From Liopterus haemorrhoidalis (taxonomy: Eukaryota > Arthropoda > Insecta > Coleoptera > Dytiscidae), in NCBI GenBank assembly GCA_963971575.1, contig OZ020611.1, positions 240,584,654 to 240,648,653 of the forward strand: a stretch of 64,000 nt of DNA, written 5' to 3'. Within the stretch, counting starts at the first letter, position 1, and each line of letters opens with the position of its first letter. The notes under the pieces were generated by a model. That model saw only the letters and a list, made by a program, of their open reading frames with translations, had not been told where the DNA came from and ran no database searches. Position numbers and translations under genes: made by a program. Positions 53,875 to 64,000 of the stretch are shown here, one piece after another.

Positions 53875-55681
53875 GTACAGGAAATGAAGCTCAAAAAATG
53901 ACAAAACCTCGCAATTTTTTCGTCCAGCATCGATTTGGATAAAAATTTGGAATTAGGCTCATTTCAACCTCTAGTTCATTTTCTACATTATGCCGTTGTA
54001 CGCTTTTTGTTTTTTAAGGGTGAAAACTACCCCTAATTGTAAAAAATTATAAAATAACATTTTAAACCTTAATATGGGTAAAATTTGGTTTGGATTAGCT
54101 AAATATGGATCGTTTTATGCTTTAGAATACAATTTCATAATGTTTCAACCCTTAAAAATCAACCCTTGTTGGAGCTTAATGTAAAAAAAAGTATTTATCT
54201 TAAAAAATGATTTCATCTTGCATCGATTTGCACCAAAATTTGAAATTAGGTTCGTCTCACCCTCTACTTCAAATCATGCTCATGGGCACTGTTTATTTTT
54301 TAAGGGTGAAAACTACCCCTAATTGTCAAAAATTATAAAATAACGTTGTAAACCTTAAGATGGGTAAAATTTGGTTTGGATTAGTTGAATAATGATTGTT
54401 TCATGCTTTGGAATACAATTTCTAATGTTTCAACCCTTAAAAACCCACCCTTGTTATAGCTTGATATAAAAAAAATCGCTCCGAACCCTGCTATTCGAAT
54501 GTTTCGAAAAAAAATTATTGGTTTTTTAAACATAGCTCCTTCATTTTTAGTGATAGAAAGTTTTTTTAAAAACGATTTTGTAGGGCTTTTTAAGAGCTAT
54601 AAGACTATGTAAATTAAATTCCTTAAGATCCGTTAGTTTTTAAATGGGGTGAGTTTGAAGGGCTCGAATAAGGTGGTGTTCGCTTGTAAATAGAGGTTTT
54701 AAACGGCTATATCTCGCCAAATATTCACTGTACAGAAAATATATGCACAAAGAAATTTAAGTCATTAAAAAAGCTACAATTTAGTGCTCTATCATTTTTT
54801 TCGTATCTCCATTAATTTCGGAGATATTTTGAAGAAAAGGGTGAAAAATACGAAATCGCAAAAAATCGTTTTTTCTTTAAACTCTAATTTTTCTAAAATT
54901 AGGCATTTTAAATTGGTCAAACTTCTTGGGTGTACTGAAAATACATATAAGAAGAGAACCACAGAAGGGTGAGGATCAATTTTAATTAGGGGGGGTAAAT
55001 AGGGGGTTGTTTTCACTGATTTTTTCGTAGAAAAAAGTAGGTACCAACCTTATTTTGATCATAAATCGCTTAATTTTTATGCTAGAGACTTTTTTTTTTT
55101 TGGTTTGAAAGGTCTAATCAAATACTTTAAAAAAGATTCAATTAGTTTTCCTCGAAAAATGCAAATTTTTCCTGTTATTTGACTTTGAATCTTTCAAATT
55201 ATGCATTTGGCGAAAAAAAGTTAACCATTAACATGCCGTATCTCGGTTCGTATTGGTCGTAAAAAAATAATAAAAAAAGAATTTTGTTTGTTTTTTCAAA
55301 AACTACAATTTTGCTTTCTACAGTTTTTTTGATAAAATACATAGTTTTCGAGTTATTCACAAAAAACTTTTTAAAAACATCGATTTTTTCGTCGAATAAC
55401 TGTTACTTTGAACCGCGAATAACTCAAAAAATATTAGTTTCACGAAGAAAACGTAAAGAACATTTTTTTCTTAGAATTACTTTTCCCATCGATTCCTATA
55501 GTTAAAATGTAGTAAAAAATTTCCACCCCCGAGATGGGGTGGCAACCACCCCCAAGGTTTTAGCGTACACCGGCATGATGTAGAAAATGATCCTTGGGCT
55601 ATTCCCTACCTTCTGTGAAAATTTCACGTAATTCCATGCTGGACGAAAAAATTGCGAGCCAAAATGCTTCATTTCCTGTAC
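53875..55681. mobile_element. Unknown 1.8-kb non-coding element, copy 1
   Basis: Terminal GTACAGGAAATGAAGC and GCTTCATTTCCTGTAC are perfect inverted ends with TA outside. The inverted similarity continues inward through cgcaattttttcgtccagca and, 60-70 bases later, cattttctaca then tgtacgc, so each end is a ~125-bp composite TIR. Inside, a ~285-bp module (aagggtgaaaactaccccta, gggtaaaatttggtttggat, atgtttcaacccttaaaaa) is present twice in tandem (about 54018-54185 and 54302-54465). No protein domain is visible. The second copy lies inverted at 58531-60317. Confidence 0.88.
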
Positions 55682-55907
55682 TAATATCCGATGCCAGGGG
55701 GCGAGCTCCTACACCTGGATGAGAGGTGAATAAGTTTGAAAATGGGAGTAATGTCAACATATTATTCTCGCTCAAATAATATCACCAACGGAAATTTGAA
55801 TAAGCTACCTCATAATTCAAACTGTTTTTACCAATCAGAACTGCTTCATTTAACGAGCTCGGCCATTTAGTTGGTTATGTTTATTGTTTATTTGTACGAT
55901 TTATGTC

Positions 55908-55944
55908 AGTGTTTCTCAACCGAAAACGTACCACGGACCAGTAC
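55908..55944 (+). repeat. hAT-like terminal end
   Basis: CAGTGTTTCTCAACCGAAAA followed by ccacggaccagtac, related to the end at 10979. No partner end was found. It abuts the LINE fragment. Confidence 0.4.
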
Positions 55945-56188
55945 AATATTTGATTTTCTACCGGGAACCACAAAAAATAAATGTACTATTAAACAAATCA
56001 TCAAACTATCAAAATGGGAGATAAAAACAAGTAAAATGTATGAATACGGAGGCTTTTCAACAGAAGAAGTAAGGAGGAAAAGAGAAAGTGGACATGGAAT
56101 GCAGGACATGGTAGAAAGAATGAAGGACATACAGCAACAAGAATTAAGCAAGAGAATAAATGAATCAAGGTACAATAATAAGTAAAAA

Positions 56189-57182
56189 AATTGATGTGAA
56201 GTGTGAATTTTCACACATTTCAGGGTTTTGCAGGTATTTAGTAAGTGAATGATGATTATTTGGGGTGCCACAACAAATTTTATGACAAAATATTTTTTTA
56301 TGAATTTTAATTCGAATGCCTATTACCATTATTTAAGTTTTCAAAGATGTGCAGTATTTTTTTTTTATATATCAAGGTTCATTAAGATTTTGAAAATTGC
56401 GCCTATGGCTTCCATTGGTTGTTTTTAGTCATAGCTCCTCCCCTTTGATTTCGTGTACATTCAAATATATAATTAAATTATAATTTCAACAATTTCCACT
56501 GGTTATTAAATTTACGCTATTAAAAATTAAATGCAACAATTGTCAAAATATAATTAAAATTTTGAAAAAATAATTTAAACAATATAAAAATGCAAAAAAT
56601 AAATAAAAAATAATATTGTCTCCTCACGTAGGACTCGAACATGAGTCCGATTACGAATTCTTGGACAGAACGCAAGTATCTTAGCCACAGCACCAAGAAA
56701 CACGTTACTGTTGAGCGTATTATATAACTATAAGTTGTCAACATTATTAGCAAAAAAACACAAAAAATGCTTTTTTTTCCAAAAACATAATCTGATCAAA
56801 AATTCCTGTTGAACTATTCCGGTTCACACCAATGTACATTACTTAGAATTTTTTCAGATTTTTAGTTTAAACCATCTGGGCTACAGGGTGTGGGACAAAA
56901 TTTTTTTTGCACAATATTGGCAAAAATCGCTTCAAAATAATTTATTTTGGAAAAATAAAAATCTGATCGTTAATTCACGTACCAAGGGCTTTCATTTGAT
57001 ACCCTACTCAGAATTAAAAAAAAATACTTTTTTTTTTCGATGAGCACATATTTGTTTATATTTTTAGGTGGATATGTTTTTTAGATGTTTTGGTATTTTT
57101 CCTATGTGCGGGTCAACGAGTTGTATAAGCATGCCAAATTTCAACTCTCTAGGTTTAGCCGTTCGGCTACAATTTTTACCGA

Positions 57183-57220
<38 letters not shown>

Positions 57221-57267
57221 GACAAAATGACGGTATAAGGGTTTTTTGGTCATACCTACAAAACCCT
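56189..57267 (-). mobile_element. GTCT/tRNA-cassette element, copy 6 (full length)
   Basis: 3' hairpin end at 56191 (ttgatgtgaagtgtgaattt), 5' stem at 57230-57267 (ataagggttttttggtcata then cctacaaaaccct). (GACA)n at 57184-57224. It interrupts a LINE coding sequence that continues on the other side without an obvious target duplication, only T/A residues at the joint. Confidence 0.9.
56618..56700 (-). other. tRNA-like cassette in copy 6
   Basis: Minus strand: A box TGGTGCTGTGGCTAAGATAC, B box ATGTTCGAGTCCTAC, then gtgaggagacaat, the 3' border shared with copies 3 and 7. The middle (ttctgtccaagaattcgtaa) is unique. Confidence 0.65.
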
Positions 57268-57770
57268 AAAAATGGAACAGGCAAAGACCGCTGTATCTAA
57301 AAAAAAAAAACGGGAAACGGAAAAAAAAAAAGAATAATTGTAAGGTTTAGATGTGGGAATGAAGAAAAGGCGAACAAATTTTGGTTAAAAGAGTATGATA
57401 AACGATGTAGAATATGCAGAGAAGAAAGGGAGACGATTGAACATATGCTGTAAGGATGTGAAGAAATGAGAAGCAAAAGAGGAACAAGAGAAGATATTTT
57501 AAACGGAAATGGCTGCGGATACACATGGATGAAAGAAGTAATGGAGAGGAGAAAAGAAATTAAAGAAAAATAAAATAATAGGAAAATTGTTGTTTCCAAA
57601 ACAAAGCAAAATAGATTTCAAATCGACAGATAATTAAAAAAAAAAATAGATTTATATTTTAGTTAAGACTTGTTATGTAGGAAATAAACAGATATATAAT
57701 AAAATGTAGTAGATACCGGTTAAGTAACACTGATTTATGTAATCTAATAAAATAAATAAATAAATAATAG

Positions 57771-58530
57771 GTTCCCAACACCTAGATAGGCGTATAAGGG
57801 GCAGAGCAGGTAAGTTCTCCGTTTCTAGACCACCGGTCATAGATATGAAAGCTACGTGGTCAGTGTGACGTTTCGACCGGTCCTATTATCCCTGAATGAT
57901 CAGATACTCATTTATAAGTATCAAATACTTGAGGCTGAGTCAACCCCTGAGCTGACCACAATTTCGGAAGATAAAAATCCGAAGGAGGTGGGAGGTATCG
58001 AACCAGCGTATTATTTAATATAATTTCTTCTTGCCGCCACTGATAATTAGCGCCAGGTCTTGCTACGTACTTGACCGAAACGATAAGCGGTATTACACCA
58101 AATGCCTTCCACTTTAGCAAGTTTAGCTTAGGTTAAACTAATGCACTATGTACCATAATTATGAGGAATTAACCATAACATTTGGTTGCGATTAGTAATG
58201 ATTTTTTATGATATGTTACTGTGAATGACCGAATGCGGTCAGTGTTAACATCGACCGGTCAATGTCAGGTTAAGTTTAATTAGTACAAATCTAGATTAGC
58301 AGAAGCCGAAAGGCTCGAAATAAGCTGAAAGAAGATCTTTTTTTTTCGGACATGGCCGGGCATTGTTAAGATTGTTCGCCATCCGGTCATTCATAGTAAC
58401 ATATATATACATATGTATCAAAAATATTTATTGATCTTGATACTTTTAGTTGATTCATCATCGGATAAAAGCAATGAAAATGGACTATTTGAACAGAGGA
58501 CTGTTTTTTAAACAGATTCAGTAACAAATA
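57771..58530. other. No gene recognised
   Basis: A B-box-like GCTGGTTCGATACC occurs on the minus strand at about 57990-58012, without a clear A box at proper spacing. gaccggtc motifs recur near 57835, 57876 and 58252. Otherwise unremarkable. Confidence 0.4.
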
Positions 58531-60317
58531 GTACAGGAAATGAAGCATTTTGGCTCGCAATATTTTCGTCCAGCATGGAATTACGTGAAATTTTCACAGA
58601 AGGTAGGGAATAGACCAAGGATCATTTTCTACATCATGCCGGTGTACGCTAAAACCTTGGGGGTGGTTGCCACCCCATCTCGGGGGTGAAAATTTTTTAC
58701 TACATTTTAACTATAGGAATCGATGGGAAAAGTAATTCTAAGAAATAAATGTTCATTACGTTTTCTTCGTAAAACTAATATTTTTTGAGTTATTCGCGGT
58801 TGAAAGTAACAGTTATTCGACGAAAAAATCGATGTTTTTAAAAAGTTTTTTGCGAATAACTCGAAAAATATGCATTTTATCAAAAAAACTGTAGAAAGCA
58901 AAATTGTAGCTTTTAAAAAAGAAAACAAAATACTTTTTTTATTATTTTTTTACGACTAATACGAACCGAGATACGGCATGTTAATGGTTAACTTTTTTCG
59001 CCAAATGCATAATTTGAAAGATTCAAAGTCAAATAACAGGAAAAATTTGCATTTTTCGAGGAAAACTCATTGAATCTTTTTTAAAGTATTTGATTAGACC
59101 TTTCAAACAAAAAGAAAAAAAAGTCTCTAGCATAAAAATTAAGCGACTTATGATCAAAATAAGGTCGGTACCTACTTTTTTCTACGAAAAAATCAGTGAA
59201 AACAACCCCCTATTTACCCCCCTAATTAAAATTGATCCTCACCCTTCTGTGGTTCTCTTCATATATGTATTTTCAGTACACCCAAGAAGTTTGACCAATT
59301 TAAAATGCCTAATTTTAGAAAAATTGGAGTTTAAAGAAAAAACGATTTTTTGCGATTTCGTATTTTTCACCCTTTTCTTCAAAATATCTCCGAAATTACT
59401 GGAGATACGAAAAAAATTATAGAGCACTAAATTGTAGCTTTTCTAATTACTTAAATTTCCCTGTGCATATATTTTCTGTACAGTGAATATTTGGCGAGAT
59501 ATAGCCGTTTAAAACCTCTATTTACAAGCGAACACCACCTTATTCGAGCCCTTCAAACTCACCCCATTTAAAAACTAAAGGATCTTAAGGAATTTAATTT
59601 ACATAGTCTTATAGCTCTTGAAAAGCCCTACAAAATCGTTTTTGTAAAAACTTTCTATCACTAAAAATGAAGGAGCTATGTTTAAAAAACCAATAAATTT
59701 TTTTTCGAAACATTGGAATAGCACGGTTCGGAGCGATTTTTTTTATATCAAGCTCTAACAAGGGTGGGTTTTTAAGGGTTGAAACATTATAAATTGTATT
59801 CCAAAGCATGAAACAATCATTATTCAACTAATCCAAACCAAATTTTACCCATCTTAAGGTTTACAACGTTATTTTATAATTTTAGATAATTAGGGGTAGT
59901 TTTCACCCTTAAAAAATAAACGGTGCCCATGAGCATGATATAAAATTTGAAGTAGAGGGTGAGACGAACCTAATTTTAAATTTTGGTGCAAATCGATGCA
60001 AGATGAAATCATTTTTTAATCCAACAAGGGTGGATTTTTAAAGGTTGAAACATTATGAAATTGTATTCTAAAGCATAAAACGATCCATATTTAGCTATCC
60101 AAACCAAATTTTACCCATATTAAGGTTTAAGATGATATTTTATAATTTTTTACAATTAGGGGTAGTTTTCACCCTTAAAAAACAAAAAGCGTACAACGGC
60201 AAAATGTAGAAAATGAACTAGAGGGTGAAATGATCCTAATTCCAAATTTTTATCCAAATCGATGCTGGACGAAAAAATTGCGAGGTTTTGTCATTTTTTG
60301 AGCTTCATTTCCTGTAC
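58531..60317. mobile_element. Unknown 1.8-kb non-coding element, copy 2 (inverted)
   Basis: Reverse-complement partner of 53875-55681 over its whole length, with small indels. Ends GTACAGGAAATGAAGC and GAAGCTCAAAAAATGACA-type counterpart are present, with TA at 58529-58530 and 60318-60319. The opposed copies enclose 2.85 kb holding the LINE and copy 6. Confidence 0.88.
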
Positions 60318-60688
60318 TAAAAATAAGATCCAGGTGGACAAACAGACAGATTGATAAACCCTTGACCGTCTATCGGCTTGTCAGAGCAACAGACCAACAA
60401 ATAGACAGATGACCAGATCAACAGTCCGATATCCACTTAAGATCTGTCCTCGATTACGTTTCTGCTTCAAAATTACAAATAAGCTATCAAAAATTCGGGC
60501 GAGTGTCATGATTTATGTTCACAAGATATTGACACTTAAATTCTACCTCTTTACGCCTCTGTAACAGATAATATCATGTCATGTAGTTGCACAAATAAAT
60601 ATTCAATATTATTTATAATCCAACTCTTTTCAAACTTACAAATCATAAAAAACATGGTTGTAAAGTGTGAATTTTCATACGTATGGTA
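60318..60688. other. No gene recognised
   Basis: Short acagacagattgat and gacagatgaccagat motifs recall a decayed (GACA)n tract. At about 60650-60680 gtaaagtgtgaattttcatac resembles the family 3' hairpin. These may be two fragments of an old copy. Confidence 0.4.
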
Positions 60689-61952
60689 CGAGGGCTATAT
60701 TTTAAGTTTTTACAAAAATTAAGAAATATATTTTTTTTAACTAACTGTTTTATGGTTATTGGTTTTTTTAAATATTCGCCTTTAATATTGATACACATTT
60801 GCATGCGTACAAATCAATTCTCGAAACATTTTTTCCACTCTGAAGTTTGTATCTCAAAAACATGGTTTTCGAAGGCTTCAACAGCGTTTTGAGGTAATGA
60901 AAATCGCTGTCCATGCATTTTTTGTTTGACATTGGGGAACAAAAAAAAGTCGTTAAGGGGTAAATCAGGTGAATACGGGCAATGAGACATTAATTCAATG
61001 TTTTTCCCCTTCCAATAATCAATTGTTTGACGTGCTGTGTGGGAGCTTGCATTGACATGATGAAGAATGATGCGACGTTTTTGGTTGTTTTTCCTGATTT
61101 TGTCGATGACATCTGGCAAACAAATTGTTGAATACCATTCAGAATTAACTGTTCTCCGATCCTCTAAAGGAATGTTTGCGGCATGTCCAGTACAACCGAA
61201 GAAACAAGCAGTCATTTTTTGGAAGTGCTTCGTGAGCGAACAACTATTGTGGGTTTCGGTTCATTTTGGAAGACAGTGAATTGTTGCTTAGTTTTTGGTT
61301 CATATGAATAAATCCAAGTTTCGCCACGTGTAACGATGTTGTATACGGATTTTGCAATGCCTAGGTTAATTTTTTTTTAGTATTCCCTTACACCAATCAA
61401 CACGATCCTTTTTTTGAACTTCGGCCAAATTATGGGAATCCATCGGGAACAGATCTTTTTCACAGCTAAATGTTCATGCAAAATCGAATGTATTGCAGTC
61501 TGCGATATGCCAAAGGATGCCTCTATTTCACGGTACGTCACATGCCGACCTTCTTCAATCATTTTGCGCACAGCATCGATGTTTTTTTGAATCACAACCG
61601 ATATGGTCGACCTTCACGAGATTCATCACTGACGGTCGCACGATTACGACGAAATTGTGCAAACCAATTGTAAACAGTCTTTTCTGATGGTGCTTCATTA
61701 CCAAAAGTTGAACGAAGCGAATCTATGCATTGTTGTTGAGGTAGGCCTTTACTAAAATCGAAAAAAATCATCCAACAAAAACCTTTACGAGTAATATCTT
61801 TTTAAACGCTGACTGTCAATAAACTACTCGGTCAATTTATAATCTGCCACTGATTTAACAATAACAAATAACAAATTTGACGAATATAGTTATGACACAT
61901 TTCAATATTTCCATCTAGAGGTCGATTGTAAAAAAATAAAAGCTAACCCTCG
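60689..61952 (-). mobile_element. mariner (D34D), full-length copy, 1264 bp
   Basis: CGAGGGCTATATTTTAAGTT at the left and taaaagctaaccctcg at the right are short imperfect inverted ends, with TA at 60687-60688 and 61953-61954. It is the same family as 23956-27690, and here not interrupted. Confidence 0.85.
60814..61771 (-). pseudogene. mariner transposase, catalytic Asp to Val
   Basis: The ATG at 61771 gives MIFFDFSKGLPQQQCIDSLR, then SEKTVYNWFAQFRRNRATVS, DESREGRP. After a break, 61595-61377 has MIQKNIDAVRKMIEEGRHVT then REIEASFGISQTAIHSILHE (HTH) and KKICSRWIP. A gap with frameshifts covers the first catalytic region. 61215-60814 has CFFGCTGHAANIPLEDRRTV, RIILHHVNASSHTARQ, where the second catalytic Asp is Val, and PYSPDLPLNDFFLF, with the third Asp at the D34D spacing. 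The copy at 24057 still has Asp at this place. Confidence 0.86.
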
Positions 61953-61954
61953 TA

Positions 61955-62247
61955 TACACATGATTTGTTTAGTGTAATTTACTGTACAGTATGTACGAAA
62001 GCGACTCAAGCAGGGTTAAATGAATGACTGTCCAATATCTGTTTGTGCGACTGCACACCTACACAGTCATGTAATGCAGTGAGTGCATATATTTTAAATG
62101 TTAGTTTTACACACTGCAACTGTTGTAAGGAAACGAGTGTTTGTGTATCGCCCCCTAGAAATAAATACCAACTGTTTATTCACTCAGAAAAAATAATAAA
62201 TATCATAATGTACCTATTAAAAAAAAAAAAAAAATACCAATAGTAAA
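61955..62247. other. No gene recognised
   Basis: A 66-codon frame is present but its composition and lack of motifs argue for chance. It ends in an A-run at 62220-62234. Confidence 0.4.
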
Positions 62248-62677
62248 AATTTATGTGAAGTGTGAATTTTTACACATTTCAGAGTTTCGCAGGTATTTAG
62301 TAAGTAAATCATGATTATTTGGATGCCAAAACAAATTTTATGTTAAAATATTTTTTTATTAATTTTAATTAGGATGCCTAATACCATTATTTGGGTTTCT
62401 AAATATTTGCAGTATTTTTTTTTATATAGCAAGGTTCATTAATACTTTGAAAATTGCGCCTACGGCTTCCATTGGTTGCTTAAGTCATAAACTCCGCCCC
62501 TCTGATTTCGTATACATTCAAACATAGAATTAAATTATAATTTCAACACTTCCCACTGTTTATTAAATTTACGCTTTTAAAAATTAAATGCAACATTTGC
62601 CAAAATATAACTAGAATTTTGACAAAATAATTTAAACAAAATAAAAATGAAAAAAAAAAAACATAAAAAATAAAAAT

Positions 62678-62745
62678 TGGCGGGAATTTAACAGTAGTTT
62701 GCAACTTACGAAGCGAGAACGTTACCACTGGACTACGGACGTTCA
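62678..62745 (-). other. tRNA-like cassette 1 in copy 7
   Basis: Minus strand: A box TAGTCCAGTGGTAACGTTCT, typical of a tRNA D-arm. The B box is decayed (CTGTTAAATTCCC). The leader tccgctatttaacacagtaa is shared with copy 4. Confidence 0.6.
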
Positions 62746-62839
62746 CTCGTTTACTGTGTTAAATAGCGGATTAAAAGCCAAATATAACTAGAATTTTGAA
62801 AAAATAAAAATGCAAAAAAAGAACAGAAAAAATAATATT

Positions 62840-62925
62840 GTCTCTTCTGGCAGGGTTCGATCCCTTTTGGATCGAGTTACTAGGGTGAAACGCCAGCGCC
62901 AAAACCACTACACCAGCATACATGT
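62840..62925 (-). other. tRNA-like cassette 2 in copy 7
   Basis: Minus strand: A box TGGTGTAGTGGTTTTGGCGC, B box GGGATCGAACCCTG. The B-box region also reads as a good B box on the plus strand (GGGTTCGATCCC). The 3' border gaagagacaat matches copies 3 and 6. Confidence 0.65.
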
Positions 62926-63392
62926 TCCAGTGTAGCGTGTTACAAAGCTATAACTTGTGTACATTATTAGCCAAAAATCACAAAAAATGCGTTTTTTTCC
63001 AAAAACGTAATCTGATCAAAAATTACTGTTGTACTATTCCGGTTCACACCAATGTACATTACTTAGAATTTTTTCAGATTTTTAGTTTAAACCATCTGGG
63101 CTACAGGGTGTGGGACAAAAATTTTTTTGCACAATTTTGGCAAAAATCGCTTCAAAATAATTTATTTTGCAAAAATAAAAATTTGATCGCTAATCCCCGT
63201 ACCTTTCATTTGATACCCTACTCAGAATTATAATATTGTTTATATTTTTAGGGGGATATGTTTTTTAAATGTTTTAGTATTTTTACTATGTGCGGGTCAA
63301 AGAGTTGTATAAGCATGCCAAATTTCAACTTTCTAGGTTTAGTCGTTTGGCTACAATTTTTACCGAACAGACAGACAGACAGACAGACAGAC

Positions 63393-63436
<44 letters not shown>

Positions 63437-63486
63437 GACAAAATGACGGTATAAGGGTTTTTTGGTCATACCTACAAAACCCTAAA

Positions 63487-63570
63487 AAGAAGTCATTGGG
63501 TGCCAAATCAGGACTATACGGCGGACGACTCATCAAATCGACGTTTTGAGTGCTCAAAAAGTCACTTGTT
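63487..63570 (-). pseudogene. mariner transposase scrap
   Basis: The minus strand reads STQNVDLMSRPPYSPDLAPN then DFF, the third catalytic Asp motif of a D34D mariner. Only about 28 codons are left, trapped between copies 7 and 8. Confidence 0.75.
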
Positions 63571-63574
63571 ATGG

Positions 63575-63876
63575 GCTACAGGGTGTGGGACAAAATTTTT
63601 TTTGCACAATTTTGGCAAAAATCGCTTCAAAATAATTTATTTTGCAAAAATAAAATTTTGATCGTTAATCCACGTACCAAGGGCTTTCATTTGATACCGT
63701 ACACAGAATTGTAGAAAAATATTTTTTTTTCAATGAGCATATATTTGTTTATATTTCTAGGGGGATATGTTTTTCAGATGTTTTAGTATTTTTCCTATGT
63801 GCGCGTCAAAGAGTTGTGTAAGCATGTCAAATTTCAACTCCTTAGGTTTAGTTGTTTAGTTACAATTTTTAACCGA

Positions 63877-63910
<34 letters not shown>

Positions 63911-63912
63911 CG
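63575..63912 (-). mobile_element. GTCT/tRNA-cassette element, copy 8 (partial)
   Basis: Contains the gggctacagggtgtgggaca, accaagggctttcatttgat, aagcatgtcaaatttcaact and (GACA)n (63883-63912) blocks. After the repeat it departs from the family (catcataaaaatagtcaaaa) and lacks the usual 5' stem. The remaining sequence to 64000 is not recognised. Confidence 0.8.
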
Positions 63913-64000
63913 ACAGACATCATAAAAATAGTCAAAACGTTATGTAGGGACCACATTTCGTGGAGATCTATCGAAATCTCGAAATGTCAAAATCGGTATG

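Larger units (their letters stand above)
55945..57770 (+). pseudogene. LINE 3' end with C-terminal zinc knuckle, split by copy 6
   Basis: Two halves in the same sense around the insertion at 56189-57267. First half: GFSTEEVRRKRESGHGMQDM then VERMKDIQQQELSKRINESR. Second half (57278-57570): ERIIVRFRCG-type text, NKFWLKEYDKRCRICREERE, TIEHMLxGCEEM, WMKEVMERRKEIKEK, TAA. The C-x2-C-x8-H-x4-C knuckle and flanks are typical of the C-terminus of R1/LOA/Jockey-like LINEs common in insects. A TAA sits where the residue before GCEEM should be. The 3' tail has (AAATA)-type repeats near 57750. RT is missing. Confidence 0.75.
62248..63483 (-). mobile_element. GTCT/tRNA-cassette element, copy 7, with two cassettes
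   Basis: 3' end at about 62248 (atgtgaagtgtgaattttta hairpin), 5' stem at 63450-63483. (GACA)n at about 63367-63436. Between the body blocks the cassette region is duplicated: cassette, then a second copy of the gccaaatataactagaattttg flank, then another, unrelated cassette. It looks chimeric between two element lineages. Confidence 0.9.

Noticed and set aside
57985..58130. Second SINE or tRNA-like gene on the minus strand
   Set aside because: A B-box-like GGTTCGATACC is present, but there is no A box at suitable spacing, no tail and no duplication.

Overview
This is AT-rich nuclear DNA from an arthropod, most likely an insect. The only recognisable host gene is the last exon of an RR-2 cuticle protein gene (19742-20020, plus strand, preceded by a splice acceptor). 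Nearly everything else is transposable elements, mostly dead and often nested several deep. No rRNA, canonical tRNA gene, CRISPR array or prokaryotic operon is visible. Most open frames in the window are chance frames in AT-rich or (GTCT)n sequence.

Layout. 1-7.6 kb: two copies of a recurrent non-coding family, here called the GTCT/tRNA-cassette family, then a hAT-like element split by a mariner, then a hAT transposase relic. 7.8-14.1 kb: three minus-strand non-LTR retrotransposon fragments, one split by a DD41D (rosa-type) mariner, plus another family copy. 14.2-19.1 kb: a THAP-domain repeat, a MITE, a ~174-bp tandem array and diverged family relatives. 19.7-20.0 kb: the cuticle exon. 21.6-27.7 kb: a Tc1 relic and a mariner that contains a hAT, which itself contains a fold-back element and a piggyBac-type MITE. 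28.6-36.4 kb: a full family copy, two mariners, several TIR elements, short tandem arrays and the second THAP repeat. 37.2-42.2 kb: a long (GTCT)n tract, a 5'-truncated LINE with exact target-site duplication, an internally deleted PIF/Harbinger and a second rosa copy. 42.3-46.6 kb: a hAT MITE, a tRNA-derived SINE holding two nested insertions, a 1.4-kb fold-back and a deleted mariner. 48.3-60.3 kb: a second Harbinger relic, a 3.7-kb nest, two inverted copies of an unknown 1.8-kb element and a LINE between them. 60.7-64.0 kb: a mariner and two more family copies.

The most interesting item is the GTCT/tRNA-cassette family. Long copies share a 5' end with an AGGGTTTT/AAAACCCT stem, a (GTCT)n tract, a conserved body and a 3' hairpin followed by a T-rich end. 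They have no target-site duplication, which suggests a Helentron-like (HINE/DINE-type) non-autonomous rolling-circle element. Between well-conserved flanks each long copy carries a different tRNA-like segment with recognisable Pol III A box and usually B box. Nine such segments are visible, eight of them distinct. One copy sits exactly in the loop of another element's hairpin, and an empty-site partner is present in this window, so the termini can be defined directly.

All calls come from reading the sequence. Family names rest on remembered motifs (mariner D34D, rosa DD41D, LINE FADD, hAT C-terminus, THAP, MADF, Harbinger, RR-2 consensus) and no database search was run.
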